Shown here: positions 1 through 10,317 of the stretch, piece after piece
How positions within the stretch are numbered: position 1 is the stretch's first letter
Layout of the letters: each line of letters begins with the position of its first letter
DNA from: Thecaphora thlaspeos
Taxonomy: Eukaryota; Basidiomycota; Ustilaginomycetes; Urocystidales; Glomosporiaceae
Length of the DNA: 64,000 bases
Assembly (NCBI GenBank): GCA_900291925.1
Contig: UWYS01000007.1
Coordinates: 496,001-560,000 of the forward strand
Direction of reading: 5' to 3'
Made by a program: the position numbers and the translations under genes
The notes under the pieces: model-generated
The model's database searches: none
What the model was told of the DNA's origin: nothing
The model's input: the letters and a program-made list of their open reading frames with translations, nothing else

Positions 1-803
1 AAGCTGTTGGCGGCGGTGGTGGTGGTGGTGGTGATAGCGTGTCGTGTGGAGGCAGGAGCGGCGGAGAGGGGAATCATACGACAACCTCGGAGAGCACCGA
101 AGAGGCCGGCCTTAACCTCGCCCTCCCAACGCCGAAGGAGAAAAATAAGCGCGGCCAAGCTCGAATCGAAGCCGCTTCCTTCCCGCGGAACTCGGCGCGG
201 CGTCGCCCCGCCTGGCTTCTTGCATGCTCGTTGCTCCGACTCTTAGCACAGCAGGCGGAGCCCTCCCGACAAGGCCGACCCATCAGACGAACGGTCGGTA
301 GCCAAAGGCTCTCGAAAGAGGACAGATGTTGGATTTTGAAGGAGGAAGTCTCGACGGTAAGAGCCACGGCCGATGCCAGCTTACCCCCGATCAAGAATAG
401 AGGATTGGGCAAACCTTGGTGCCAGAGGGACAGATGCGTCAGCTATTAGGCGCATGAGATCGGGCCAAATGTCAATTAGCGAGGTATCCATGGATCCCGA
501 TTGCGATGCGAGATCGGGTCGAAAATGTAGGCGGCGCGTGGTCGTCCCGATTGGCGAAATTTTTCGCGATCGGGCGCGTGTCAAAACCTTTAACACCTCG
601 AGCGACGCGTGTTCGCCGTCCCCTGATGGGTAACAGAAATGAAGCGCACACCACGTCCCGATATCTTTGGCTCCAAAATTCTCAATGACTATTTCAGCAT
701 ATTCCACATGAACTTCATTAAAGTTTGGGAAGGCCACAAGATGAACATTCTCGCGCGAAACGCATGTAGGTCAACGCGCCTGGAATGTGAGGACTTCCGT
801 TTG
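1..803. other. left-edge region without a supported gene
   Basis: No reading frame here resembles a known protein, and the open frames on both strands have low-complexity, Arg/Ala/Ser-rich translations typical of GC-rich non-coding DNA. The window starts inside this stretch, so the end of a neighbouring gene could be cut off. Confidence 0.5.
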
Positions 804-1172
804 CCTGTATACTCGCGCGACACGCGCCGGACTGCCATGGCCGACGAGCCGTGGGCGCGTATATACACGCGCGAGACGTATTCATGCCGGAAGAGACGCG
901 TCGACGCGCTTGGTCGCGTATTTACTCGGGCGAGACACGTGAAGCGGCCGAGCGAGCGCGCCTGGAAGGGGAGGTTGCGTATTTACTCAGGCATGAACAG
1001 ACCCCGCGCCTGGACATGGAGGTCTTTAGGTCGCGTGTCCACACGGACGAGACGCGTCGGGCGGCGGGTTGACGCGCCTGAACGGAGAAGCGCGTGTTGA
1101 CTTGGGCGAGACGCGTCCAGGTGACTGGTCGACGCGCCTGGACGTGGAGGTGCCTGAACGCGTGTTTACTTG
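804..1172. repeat. degenerate minisatellite, period about 50-70 bp
   Basis: A core close to CGCGTATTTACTCGGGCGAG, followed by ACACGT or ACGCGT, recurs at about 804, 856, 915, 976, 1032, 1091 and 1159. Between copies lie variants of GCGCCTGGACGTGGAGG. Copies have diverged but keep the two blocks in order. The region translates without obvious constraint, so it is treated as non-coding tandem repeat DNA. Confidence 0.65.
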
Positions 1173-1240
1173 TAGCTCTCTCCCTCCTCTCCGGCCACGT
1201 ATTTGCCTTCGCCTGTGATTCGAGCCAGAAGAGCGTTAAT

Positions 1241-1284
1241 CACTTGGCATTCAAATCTAGAGCACTTGGCATTCAAATTTAGAG
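1241..1284. repeat. 22-bp tandem duplication
   Basis: Two adjacent 22-bp units (1241-1262 and 1263-1284) beginning CACTTGGCATTCAAAT differ at a single base. They lie about 200 bp 3' of the FAT1-like gene, in non-coding DNA next to the minisatellite. Confidence 0.85.
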
Positions 1285-1482
1285 CAGGCATCGTAAAGTA
1301 TACGCGGAAGCTAAAGGAGGAAAGGATCGACAAAGAGGGGGCCAAGGCACTGAATCTCGAGGAAGCGGTCCAGGGCCCGCTTCGAAGGGAGGCAAGCGGT
1401 GGCAACGTGCGGCAGTGTTTTCGGGTCCACGTCTCTTCTCCTCACGCCGAAGCTAGTGAGACCATTGCTGCGAGCCATCCCT

Positions 1483-3525
1483 CTAGAGCTTGACGCGGCC
1501 GCCCTCGATCTCCTGGAGATGCTCCGGCAGGAAGGGGACGTAGCCGTCGGCGCCAGGCGGGAGCCAGAACAGCTCGTCGGAGCCGCACTTGTCGTGGAAG
1601 ATGCCCTGGTTGCGCAGCGAGACCTTCTGCTGCTTGACGGTGCCCGTCGACTCCATGGCGGGGACGATGCGCAGGAAGAGCGGGACCGCGTACTTGGGGA
1701 GCGACTTTCGCGCCGTCAGCGCGAGCTGCTTGAAGTCAACCTTGGCCGCCTCGTCGGCCGGGATGGCGGCGCAGCCCGCTCGTCCGTCGTGGCCGGGCAC
1801 CAGCACGCCGTAGACGTTGGCCTCGCCCACCACCTGACCCAGCGCGGCGCTGACCTCGGTCGTGCTGACGTTCTCCGAGCGCCATCGGAACGTGTCGCCG
1901 AGACGGTCGCCAAAGTAGTAGAAGCCGTCGTCGTCCTTGGACATCAGGTCGCCCGAGCGGAACCACTTGTCGCCCTTGGCGAGTGCATCCTCGAGGACCT
2001 TCTTCGTGGTCGCCTCCGGATTGTCGGCGTAGCCCTGGAACTTGCTGACCGAGCGGTCGCCGATCCGCATAATGAACTCGCCCGGCTCGAGCGACTCGCA
2101 CTCGACGCACAGACCCGTCTTGGGGTCGCGGTAGATGTCTTCGGTGATCGGGTCGACGCGGACAATCTTAAAGTCGGGTCGGACCTTGCGCGAGAGCTTG
2201 CCCATCCGTCCCACCGCGCCGGCGCCAAAGGGCCCGCTGTTGAAATTGAGCATAGCGCCGTTGCCCTCGGACGCCGCAAAGAACTCGGAGATCACCCGGA
2301 CGCCGAAGCGCTCACGGAACTTCTCCCAGACGTCAGACCGCATTCCGTTGCCGTAGGCCATGCGGACACGGTGCTGCTTGTCGTCAGGGCTCGGCGGGAC
2401 GGCTAGCAGGTACCGAGCGATCTCGCCAATGTACTGAACGACCGTGGCGTCGTACTTGCGCACCTCTTCCCAGTACTTGCGCGCCGAGAAGCGGCGTCCG
2501 ATGATGACGGTGCTGCCCGAGTAGAGCGAGGCGCCGACGCAGATGAAGAGCGCGCTCGAGTGGTAGAGGGGCATCGGTGTGTAAATGCGGTCCTTGGGGC
2601 CGAAGCTGTTCAAGGTGGGCCACACTACCATGCCGTTGCCCATACGGCCGTGGCTGCAGAGAGCCGCCTTCGGCAGGCCCGTGGTGCCGCTCGTGTAGAT
2701 GAGGGCCGCGGCTGTTGACTCGTCGACTGCGTCGCGGTAGCTGTCGGGGAGGCGCTTGTCGCTGTACCTGACCAGGTCTAGCGGGCCAAAGTCGATGACG
2801 TTGCTGAGCGGCGGCAGCGCACCGCTCGGCGCCGATGACTTCTCGGAGTCGCTGTCGCTCTGCGTGACGCCGTCGTCGTAGCGCAGGAACCGGCGGACCG
2901 ACGTCTGGCTCAGAAGCTCGTCTTGGACGTCGGCCAGCGGCGCGGTCAGCTCGGGCTCGAACACGACGAGGATGGCGCGGCTGACCTTGATGCAGTGGAT
3001 GAGGCCCTTGTCGGTGAGGGTGTTGTTAATGAAGGCGGGCGTCACATTGACGGCCATGCAGGCGATCCACCACTCAATGAGTGCGACCGAGTTGCCCATC
3101 AGGATGGCAACGCGGTCGCCCGGCTTGATGCCCTGGCTGAGGATGTAGTGCGACAGCCTGTTGACGTCTGCGAGCGGGTGGAAAAGGGAGGAAGAATGGA
3201 GAGAGCAACGCTGGTTCGAGGTCAGTCAACACGAGCATTTGCATACGGCCGGCCGGCCCACTCACGCGGAGTACCCACCCTTGCTGACCTGCTTCCAGGT
3301 GTAGCTGACGCCGGCGTAGACGTAGGCGATAGCGTCTGAACGCTTCTGTACGTTTGCGTCGAAGAAGTAATAGAGCGAGACCTTGTTGCGCCAGACGCGG
3401 AAGCGGTGGACCCACCCGGCCTTGTTGGCGGAACGTCCGAGACGGAGGTCGGACCCGATGCCGTGCTTGGCATCGAGGTATGCAATGGCTGCCAGGCCGG
3501 CGGCGGCTTTCCCGAGAGCGGCCAT
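1483..3525 (-). CDS. FAT1: fatty acid transport protein / very-long-chain acyl-CoA synthetase (FATP/Fat1 family)
   Basis: Two exons: 3525-3279 and 3167-1483, with a 111-nt intron (3278-3168) whose donor is the weak GTGGGT. Phase-1 joining gives YTWKQVSKDVNRLSHYIL, as expected for the family. The product is about 643 aa (yeast Fat1 has 669). Seen: the AMP-binding loop YTSGTTGLPKAA near residue 240 and the FATP-type motif YFGDRLGDTFRWRSEN near residue 500. Family members activate very-long-chain fatty acids to CoA esters and aid fatty acid import, acting at the ER, lipid droplets, peroxisomes or plasma membrane. The protein ends VKL, which is only loosely like a peroxisomal PTS1. The ATG at 3525 is followed by a hydrophobic N-terminus. 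It is divergent from the WBP2-like gene. The family is clear; whether transport or synthetase activity dominates is not. Confidence 0.93.
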
Positions 3526-4210
3526 CTTGTCTCCAGCGGACGGAGTTTAGTGGCGGGCGAGGACGGATGAGGTGGAAGGGAGATAGGTGGGGTGAGATAG
3601 GATGGGTCGATGGTGTTGGTGGTCGTTGTTGGTGGTGAAAGGGCGAGATGGACGTGACGAAGGAAGAAGCTGGCCTGGTTTAGTCTGTCCCTTTGACTCT
3701 TGTGGAAGATCCGCTGGAAAGGGATTGATGCTCTGTTGCTCAGAGAAGGAGCAGGGCCAGGACGAGGAATAAGCGGACGAGGACGAGGGTGGAGACAGGC
3801 TGCGCTGCGGCCGAGGGTGGAGAGAGGAGGGGCGCCGAAGCGAGGACTGGATCGAGCGTGAAACGCGTGATGGCCATCTCGAGGCCGCCCTGCCTGTGCC
3901 CCACGGCCTGGCCTGGCTCCCGTCGCCCTTTCACAAGTTGCGGGGTAATGTATGCGGCCACAGGCGTGAGGGCTGAGCGGCGCTGGCGGCAGCCAAGCGA
4001 AAGGTGAAAGCTCCAACGCACACGGCGGCTGTTGAGAGCCAGTCAAAGCCTCCCTGGCCGGTTCCGAGTTCCGGGGCTTTCCATCGCTCTATCGCCCGGC
4101 CGCACGCCGTCGGCTGCAGCCTGCAGGCAGGTGCAGAGTCCACTCCGTCAGCGCCACCACCACCGTCGGCCGCCTTCGTCCCTCCCTTCCACCACGCCCA
4201 CCTGCCCACC
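3526..4210. promoter_or_regulatory. divergent promoter between FAT1-like and WBP2-like genes
   Basis: This 685-bp interval holds the 5' ends of both flanking genes. Runs of purine on the + strand near 3545-3640 read as pyrimidine-rich leader of the minus-strand gene. I see no convincing TATA box and no extra gene; the open frames are Pro/Arg-rich and unconserved in character. Confidence 0.45.
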
Positions 4211-5047
4211 ATGGCGCTCAACTGGGTCATGTTTGACGAGGCCTCCGGCAGGCCGCTCCCGCTCGGCAACGAATCCTTTCACCACTCCGTCCGCGATGCC
4301 GCAATAACGTGAGAGCGCTCCTTTCCCTCTGCCGGACGCCAGACAGGTCGCTGCTGAGACGGCTGACAATGACGACGGCCGATACTGCGGGTACCCCCTG
4401 ATGATGACAGCCTCGAGTTTTCAGGCAGCACAACGGCTAACTACAAGTCCACAGGCATCGTCTTCGTGACATCGCACAGGGTAAGGGCCTTGGCCAGCCG
4501 TCGACCTCTACGTCGTCGTGTCGATACCGCGCCCCTTCTGACCTTTGAATCGACCCACGGTATTGACATCACAGATTGTCTTCTTAGCGCAGCCGCTTCC
4601 GTCACCACCAGCCCCCGGTGCGCCGCCAGCGACCTCCCTACAGACGCTTTCGGTCCCGCTCGACCACTTTGCAAACTTCCGCTACGTCATTCCCATCTTC
4701 ACGGCCGCCTACCTCGAGGCCGATGTATACCCTGTCGCAGATGGAGGCCTGCCCCAACGACAGCCTGGAGAAGCATCGACGCCAAAGGTAAAGCTCAAGA
4801 TCTGGTTCAATGAAGGCGGAGGCGTCGCCTTTAGGGATGCTGTGGAACGGGCAAAGAAGGCATGGGAAGAGGTACGCGCTGCACAGGCGGATGAGGATGC
4901 CCTTCGTGAGTCCACGGCCTGCTGAGCTTGACCGCAATGTGTAGAGCCGATCGCTGACAAGGGTCACCAGGTTGCCATTCCTCTTCTGCCTTGCCGTCTT
5001 GTCCGTGCTGCGCAGCCGCGTACGAGCCACCAGCAGCGAATGCATAG
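4211..5047 (+). CDS. WBP2-like GRAM-domain protein
   Basis: Four exons: 4211-4308, 4411-4480, 4575-4905 and 5016-5047, all GT-AG and phase-consistent, giving 176 aa. The N-terminus MALNWVMFDEASGRPLPLGN and the spliced strand pattern ANYKSTGIVFVTSHRIVFLA are typical of the WBP2 / UPF0664 stress-induced family, which carries a GRAM/PH-like domain. LKIWFNEGGGVAFRDAVER is the domain's C-terminal helix. The tail ends LPAYEPPAANA; LPxY is a variant of the PPxY motif that WBP2 uses to bind WW domains. The fungal role is poorly defined, probably a WW-domain (for example Rsp5/Nedd4-type ligase) adaptor at membranes; this is inference. Exon 3 holds a Pro/Ala-rich insert after the second strand pair. 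Confidence 0.85.
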
Positions 5048-5535
5048 TGTTCGGGATCCAACCCACTCCTTGCTCTTGATCTTGTAACGTGACCGTATCG
5101 CAGGCGGTCTCCGTCAGGTATTCAGGGCTCGCAAAGAACATCAAGTAGGCGGCTGAGAAGGCGCGAAGGATTCAAATGTCGCGATGAAGCGATCTGCGCT
5201 GCAGAGGCAGGCAGTAAGCTCCCTTGCCCTGCCACATCTTGCTGCAGATGGACAGCATGGTCGACCTCGAGGATTAGCAACCGACGGCGCAATGCATCGA
5301 GCAGTCGAGCACGAAGCGGTACCGCCACAAGGTACAGGCAGAAGGATGACGCCCTCTACCCATTGTCATCGGCAGGCGAACGCAACGAACAGCACAGCGA
5401 CGATCTCGTCCGCCGGCTCCTCGCTACCGCAGCAAACAGTCGCTCGGTATGTATGATATGCGGCTGATACAAGCAGGTCGACATGAGAAAGTCTAGGACG
5501 TGTGTACATATCCGTTCCCCCTGACGGTGCCCTCC
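5048..5535. other. convergent 3' intergenic region
   Basis: 488 bp between the 3' ends of the WBP2-like gene and RRP7. No gene, repeat or clear structural signal was seen; it presumably holds both polyadenylation regions. Confidence 0.5.
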
Positions 5536-6960
5536 CTAGTACGGGTTGAAGCGGCGGCTGGCCTTGAGCTTGGCCACCTTTGCCTTGTCGGCCTCAAACT
5601 GCGAGCGGAGGTCTGCGAGCTTCTCCCTCTTCTTCTCACGGACCTGGAACCGGTAAAAGTTCTCGAGGTCCTTGCTCTTGTTCTTTGTGTTGTTGGCGAG
5701 GCTGTCGGACTCCCTCTCCCTTCCGAGGCGGACGCGCGATGCCTTGACGGTGCCGAGACCTCCCTCTGCGAAGCCGTAGCCTGCGCCCGTCTTGGCGCCA
5801 CGCTGGACGATGGTGAAGCCGTCTTCGTCGAGCAGCTCGCCGTCTGGTCCCACCGTGACGCCCTTGACGCCGACCTTGCGCGGAGCCGGGTGCGCCTTGA
5901 GGTAGGCGAAGCGGGCGATGGTCGTATCGGCGAACGCCTTGACAGCGTCCATCGGCGGTCGGATGCTCCGATGCTGCTCGAGCAGCAGCGTCAGTCCGAG
6001 CGGCGGGATGCGGCTCGCCGCACCCTTCTCGACGGCAAACTGGTCGGCCGTCTTGGCGTGGCGGTTGCGTACGTTGTTGGGCGCGTCGTCGTTGTGCGCC
6101 GCCTCGCGCGCCGCGTCGGCGAGCGACTTGAATGGATCCGGCCAGGTGCGCATCTGGCCGCTCCGGATCTGCTCTAGCACCCGCTCGAGCGAAGAGTCGT
6201 CCAGGAAGACGACGTAGGCGCTCGACGCCGTCTGAAGCAGCGGCTCCGAGCCCCGGGCGATGCGAGGATCCAGAGGAGGCAGTGCCGTCACGGCGGGCGG
6301 TCCCCGTGGCTTCTTGGCCTTCTTGCCCTTGCCCTTGCCCTTGCCCTTCCCTCCTTTCACCTGTACCATCGCATCGTTGCCATCGTCCTCTTGGTCGTCG
6401 TCGTCGTCGTCGTCGTCCTCACTCTGCAGCTGCTCTTCTTCGTCGGCGCCGGCGTAGAAGCCAGGCACGCCTCTCAGCTGCTGGAAGATGACGCTGTGGA
6501 TGGTACCGGCCTTTTTGAAGAGCGCCCGGAGGTGCTTCTCGGTCGAGTCGATGGGAAGGTTGACGCAGAACAGCGTCCGACCGGCGGGAAGCAGGTCTTC
6601 GTTCTTCTTCTTCTTCTTTGATGCGCTCGCATCCTTGTCGTCGTCGGCCTGGTGGTGGGCCGCCCTCGAGGATGTGGAGGCGGCGTGGGCTCGGCAGTAG
6701 AGGTGGTGGACCGGTGCTGGCTGGATGGACGTCGAGGGGAACGAGATGGTGACGGCATAGAAGCCCGATGCGACCTGAACGGCACCAGCAGCGCCGGGGG
6801 TGGTGCTGTATGCTCCCATTGTGGGCGAGGCGGTCGAGGCCTCCGAAGCCCGCCGGTGCTTCTTGGACTTGGTGGCGGTGGCGGGGCTCTGTAGTTGCGC
6901 CGTGGACGCCTCAGAGGCAGCTGTCTGTGTTGCACCTTGCTGTTGTTTTCTCTTGGCCAT
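5536..6960 (-). CDS. RRP7: ribosomal RNA-processing protein 7
   Basis: Single exon from the ATG at 6960, 474 aa. The RRM-like segment LFCVNLPIDSTEKHLRALF lies near residues 128-160. The last about 45 residues, including FYRFQVREKKREKLADLRSQ and the terminal ASRRFNPY, match the conserved Rrp7 C-terminal domain. Rrp7 is a UtpC component of the small-subunit processome needed for early 18S rRNA processing in the nucleolus. Between the domains are an acidic run coded by a CGT/GTC-type repeat (about 6396-6420) and a GKGKGKGKGKK run coded by a 6-bp repeat (about 6322-6348). Both look like replication-slippage expansions in a disordered loop, which explains why the protein is longer than yeast Rrp7 (297 aa). 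Confidence 0.92.
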   Translation of the reverse strand: MAKRKQQQGATQTAASEASTAQLQSPATATKSKKHRRASEASTASPTMGAYSTTPGAAGAVQVASGFYAVTISFPSTSIQPAPVHHLYCRAHAASTSSRAAHHQADDDKDASASKKKKKNEDLLPAGRTLFCVNLPIDSTEKHLRALFKKAGTIHSVIFQQLRGVPGFYAGADEEEQLQSEDDDDDDDDQEDDGNDAMVQVKGGKGKGKGKGKKAKKPRGPPAVTALPPLDPRIARGSEPLLQTASSAYVVFLDDSSLERVLEQIRSGQMRTWPDPFKSLADAAREAAHNDDAPNNVRNRHAKTADQFAVEKGAASRIPPLGLTLLLEQHRSIRPPMDAVKAFADTTIARFAYLKAHPAPRKVGVKGVTVGPDGELLDEDGFTIVQRGAKTGAGYGFAEGGLGTVKASRVRLGRERESDSLANNTKNKSKDLENFYRFQVREKKREKLADLRSQFEADKAKVAKLKASRRFNPY

Positions 6961-7554
6961 GTTGTGCGGGGTCGATTGTGGCGGAAGGATGGGCGATCAA
7001 GGGTCGGTGTCGGTAGGAGGTAGGTGGACGAGGAGCACGGTCACAGTCAGAAGCAGCGGCCGCGAGAGCACCCGCCGAAATTTTCTCCTGTCTCCCGCCT
7101 CGTCTCTTTTTTCCCTGCCTCGCGCCCCGAGTCCCGGCCTCTCGCGGGTTTGCCCAGGTCAGCTCATCGAACGGCAGTCCGTCCGCCTCGTACTGACACA
7201 AGACTCTGCATAAACCAGGACAACGCTCGACGACGATACCGTAAACAGGTCTGTGTTGTTCTTTTCGATAAAACGCGCGCGAGAGGAAAGAGAGGAAGGG
7301 AAAGATGCTAGAGTACAGTGTGGAGCCGGTCCGCCGGTGCGGAAAACACAGTAATACGATAACTAAGAGAGGGGAGAACGACATGCTATACAGAGAAAGA
7401 GAGAGAGAAAAGAGAGAGGGTTCGTTTGCTGCAAAGGAAAAATGGCGGCGTGTGGGATGCTGAAGGGACAGGGGGAAGAGGGAAGACGGACAGACGTATC
7501 CGCTCTAATAGTGGAAGGCAGGAGGAGATCGTGGGAGCTCCATCTAGAACGCAT
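6961..7554. other. intergenic region between IMPDH 3' end and RRP7 5' end
   Basis: 594 bp between two minus-strand genes, so it should hold the IMPDH 3' flank and the RRP7 promoter. An imperfect GA-rich simple repeat lies at about 7390-7420. No additional gene is supported. Confidence 0.5.
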
Positions 7555-9557
7555 CTACGAGGAGAAGAGGCGCTTCTCATAGCTGTGGAGACCGTGGACG
7601 CCGCCCTCGACCTGGGCGCTGGCGGTGCGCAGCTCGAAGCGGACCTGTCCCGAGGCGACGGCGCCGCGGAGGTCGCGGATGCTCGGGACGCCCATGTCCT
7701 GGAGCGAGTGCTGGATGCCCGTGTAGAGGTAGGGGAGGAACTTCTTGACGCTGCCCTTGTCCTGAACGGCGCCGGCGACGCCCTGGGCGACCTTGACGGC
7801 GTCGCTCTCGCTAAAGTAGCGCTGCGTCGCGGCGTTCTCGTTGAGGTCGGCCGCGACCTTGTCGGCCTTGACGGCGCCCTTGCCCGTGGCACCGGCGATC
7901 TTGGGCTTCTTCTGGTGCTCCATGGCCTCGATCGAACCCATACCGCGGTAGCCCTTGAGGCGCTTGCCGTCGCGGTAGAAGTAGTCGCCAGGCGACTCGG
8001 TGGTACCGGCGAGCAGACCGCCCATCATGACGGCGCTGGCGCCGAGCGCAAGCGCCTTGGCAATGTGGCCGACGTTGGAGATGCCTCCGTCGGCGATGAC
8101 GGGGACGCCGAACTTGGACGCGAATTCGGCGACAGCGTGGACCGCAGTTCCCTGGGGCCGGCCGACGGCCATGACCTCCTGGGTGATGCAGATCGAACCG
8201 CTGCCCATACCAACGCGGAGCGCATCGGCGCCGGCGGCGATTAGGTTGGCCGCCTGCTCGCGGGTGACAACGTTGCCGGCGACGACGTCGACCTGGGGGA
8301 ACGTCTGCTTGATCCACTGGATCATCTCGATCTGATAGACCGAGTTGCCCTGCGACGAGTCGAGGATGACGACGTCGAGACCGGCCTCGACCAGCAGACC
8401 GAGACGCTCGCGGTCCGAGGGGCGGGTCCCGACGGCGGCGGCGCAGTAGAGCTGCTTGGTGATGGGTCGCTTCGAGGCAAGCGGGTAGTTCTGGTTCTTG
8501 AGCAGGTCGGACCGCGCCAGCAGGGCGACGAGGTGGCCCTCCGTGTCGACGATGGGGAGCTTGCCCTTCTTGCTGTCGCGGAGGATGGTGTTGGCCTCCT
8601 CGAGCGTGATGCCCTGCTTGGCGGTGACGAGGTCGGTCGTCATGACGTCCTTGAGCGGGAGGTTGGCGTCGCGGAACTGGACATCGCGGGCGGTGACAAT
8701 GCCGACGAGCTTGCCGTGGAGGGCACCAGTTTCTGCAAACAATGGAAAGAGCGGCAACAAGATCAGTTACGAGCCCGCGTCGAATGATGCCCGAAAGAGC
8801 CGATTCACCCCGAGAGAAAGAGGGTGCGCTGCCGCTTCTCCTTGCCAATCTGTCACCGCCACCAAAGGACGGAGTCAGTGGACATAGATTATCAAGTCCG
8901 CAGTCCCGCGCCCAAGTCTAAGGGCGGGGCTAGGCAGAACGAAGGTTACAGCAGTGATATGATTTTTCATCATAGATGTCGCGGATGGGGAGCGTTCGGC
9001 GGCAAGGAAGGTGGCGGGTGCGCGCTCTCTCTTCGTCTCCCTCTCGTGTAGGCCTCGCCTCTTCCGATCCTTGACCGGAACCTCTACTCACCAGTTATGG
9101 GGATGCCTCCGAACCCGAGGCGCTCCTTAATCTCGAGGACGTCGCCGACGGTCTCGTTGGGGCTGAGGCAGAGGGGCTCGGTGATGAAGCCGTTCTCGTA
9201 CTTCTTGACCTTGCGGACCGCGGCCGCCTGCTCGACGGGCGACATATTGTTGTGGATGACACCCATTCCGCCCATGAGGCCGATGGCGATGGCCATATCG
9301 GTCTCGGTAACGGTGTCCATGGGGCTGGAGATGAAGGGGGTGTTGAGGGTGACATTGCGGGTGACCTTGGTCTGGAGGCTGACGTTCGAGGCGGGGAAGT
9401 CGATGAAGCCGGGGAGGACGAGGAAATCGTTGTAGGTGAGGCCGCCGTGCTGTCGCGAGTCGATCAGCTCGGACATTGAGAGACCGTCGCCGGTCTCATA
9501 AGTCTTGAGGTGGGCGACGGCCTCCGAGGCGGAGAGGAAGGTTCCGTTGGCAGCCAT
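7555..9557 (-). CDS. IMD: inosine-5'-monophosphate dehydrogenase
   Basis: Two exons: 9557-9092 and 8732-7555, with a 359-nt intron (9091-8733), large for this window. Phase-1 joining gives [17 protein letters not shown] and a 547-aa protein. The enzyme oxidises IMP to XMP with NAD+, the rate-limiting step of GTP synthesis in the cytosol. Seen: [14 protein letters not shown] near the N-terminus, SSPMDTVTE, a CBS-pair insert ([20 protein letters not shown] and [20 protein letters not shown]), and the catalytic loop [17 protein letters not shown] with Cys337 as the predicted nucleophile. The ATG at 9557 gives [13 protein letters not shown]; the frame is open further upstream but without another ATG context that fits. 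The long intron interrupts the first CBS module region. Confidence 0.96.
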
Positions 9558-10317
9558 TCTGGACGACGAAGAGGGGAGGGGAATGGTGATGTGGTGGAGG
9601 GGTGGAGAGCTTGCGTCGAGGAGTCGGAGTGGGTATACGCTGGGAAGAGAAGAACCGGAAACCAAGACGGAGGATGTTTGGTGGCTCTGATGGCGAGCAA
9701 GGAGAGGGAAGGGAAGGAAGGCTCGGCTTCGACTCGGGCCCCCGTTTTGTAGGGCGGTAGGGGCGCGGGGGCGAGGGGGCGGGCCTGGCTGGAACGGAGG
9801 AAGGGCAAAAGGGAAAGGGAAAAAGAGAAAGAAAAAAAGAAAACTCTTCTACCCTTCTCGCCTCGGGGCTAAAGAACAGCCAGCGTGCACAAGAGCCAGC
9901 CCGGCGAACACAAAAATTTAAATCAAAGAAGGGCAGGCTCGTCTGTAGCGTCGCGGCAGAACGGGAAGGATCCGCCTGCGGTCCGTCCAGCTGTGCCGGC
10001 TCGCTTCTCGTGCGGGAGCGTGGATGGCGGGCGGGCGGCGGCTGAGCTCCGACCAGCAGGGCATCAGCGGATGGACCTTGCCCTCGTCTCACAAGCTCAC
10101 AAAGGATCGATCTGCTGTAACGGTATGTGTGGTTCGACGACGGCGCCAGCATACAGGGTAGATTCTCGATGCTCGACCGGATCCGTGCATGATCTGGTAC
10201 TGTCACTGCTCGCCGCTCGCTGCTACTAGACAAGGGTGCTTTGAACCCTCCCCCTCGGCCACTTCTTTGCTTCAAGGCGGTAGGCCCAGCGACCGCCTCT
10301 TCTTCAACGGTCCACCC
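9558..10317. promoter_or_regulatory. IMPDH upstream region and HAT1 3' flank
   Basis: 760 bp. The part next to IMPDH is purine-rich on the + strand (pyrimidine-rich in the sense of the gene), with a GAAA-rich run near 9806-9842. No gene is supported; the open frames are Pro/Ser-rich. Confidence 0.45.

Noticed and set aside
1483..1491. Peroxisomal targeting signal at the FAT1-like C-terminus (VKL)
   Set aside because: Val at the first position is outside the usual PTS1 pattern, so no targeting claim is made.
1399..2406. 335-codon open frame on the + strand
   Set aside because: Antisense shadow of the FAT1-like exon; Leu/Arg/Asp-rich translation without motifs.
9496..10275. 259-codon frame overlapping the IMPDH 5' end
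   Set aside because: Low-complexity and out of frame with the clear IMPDH start.
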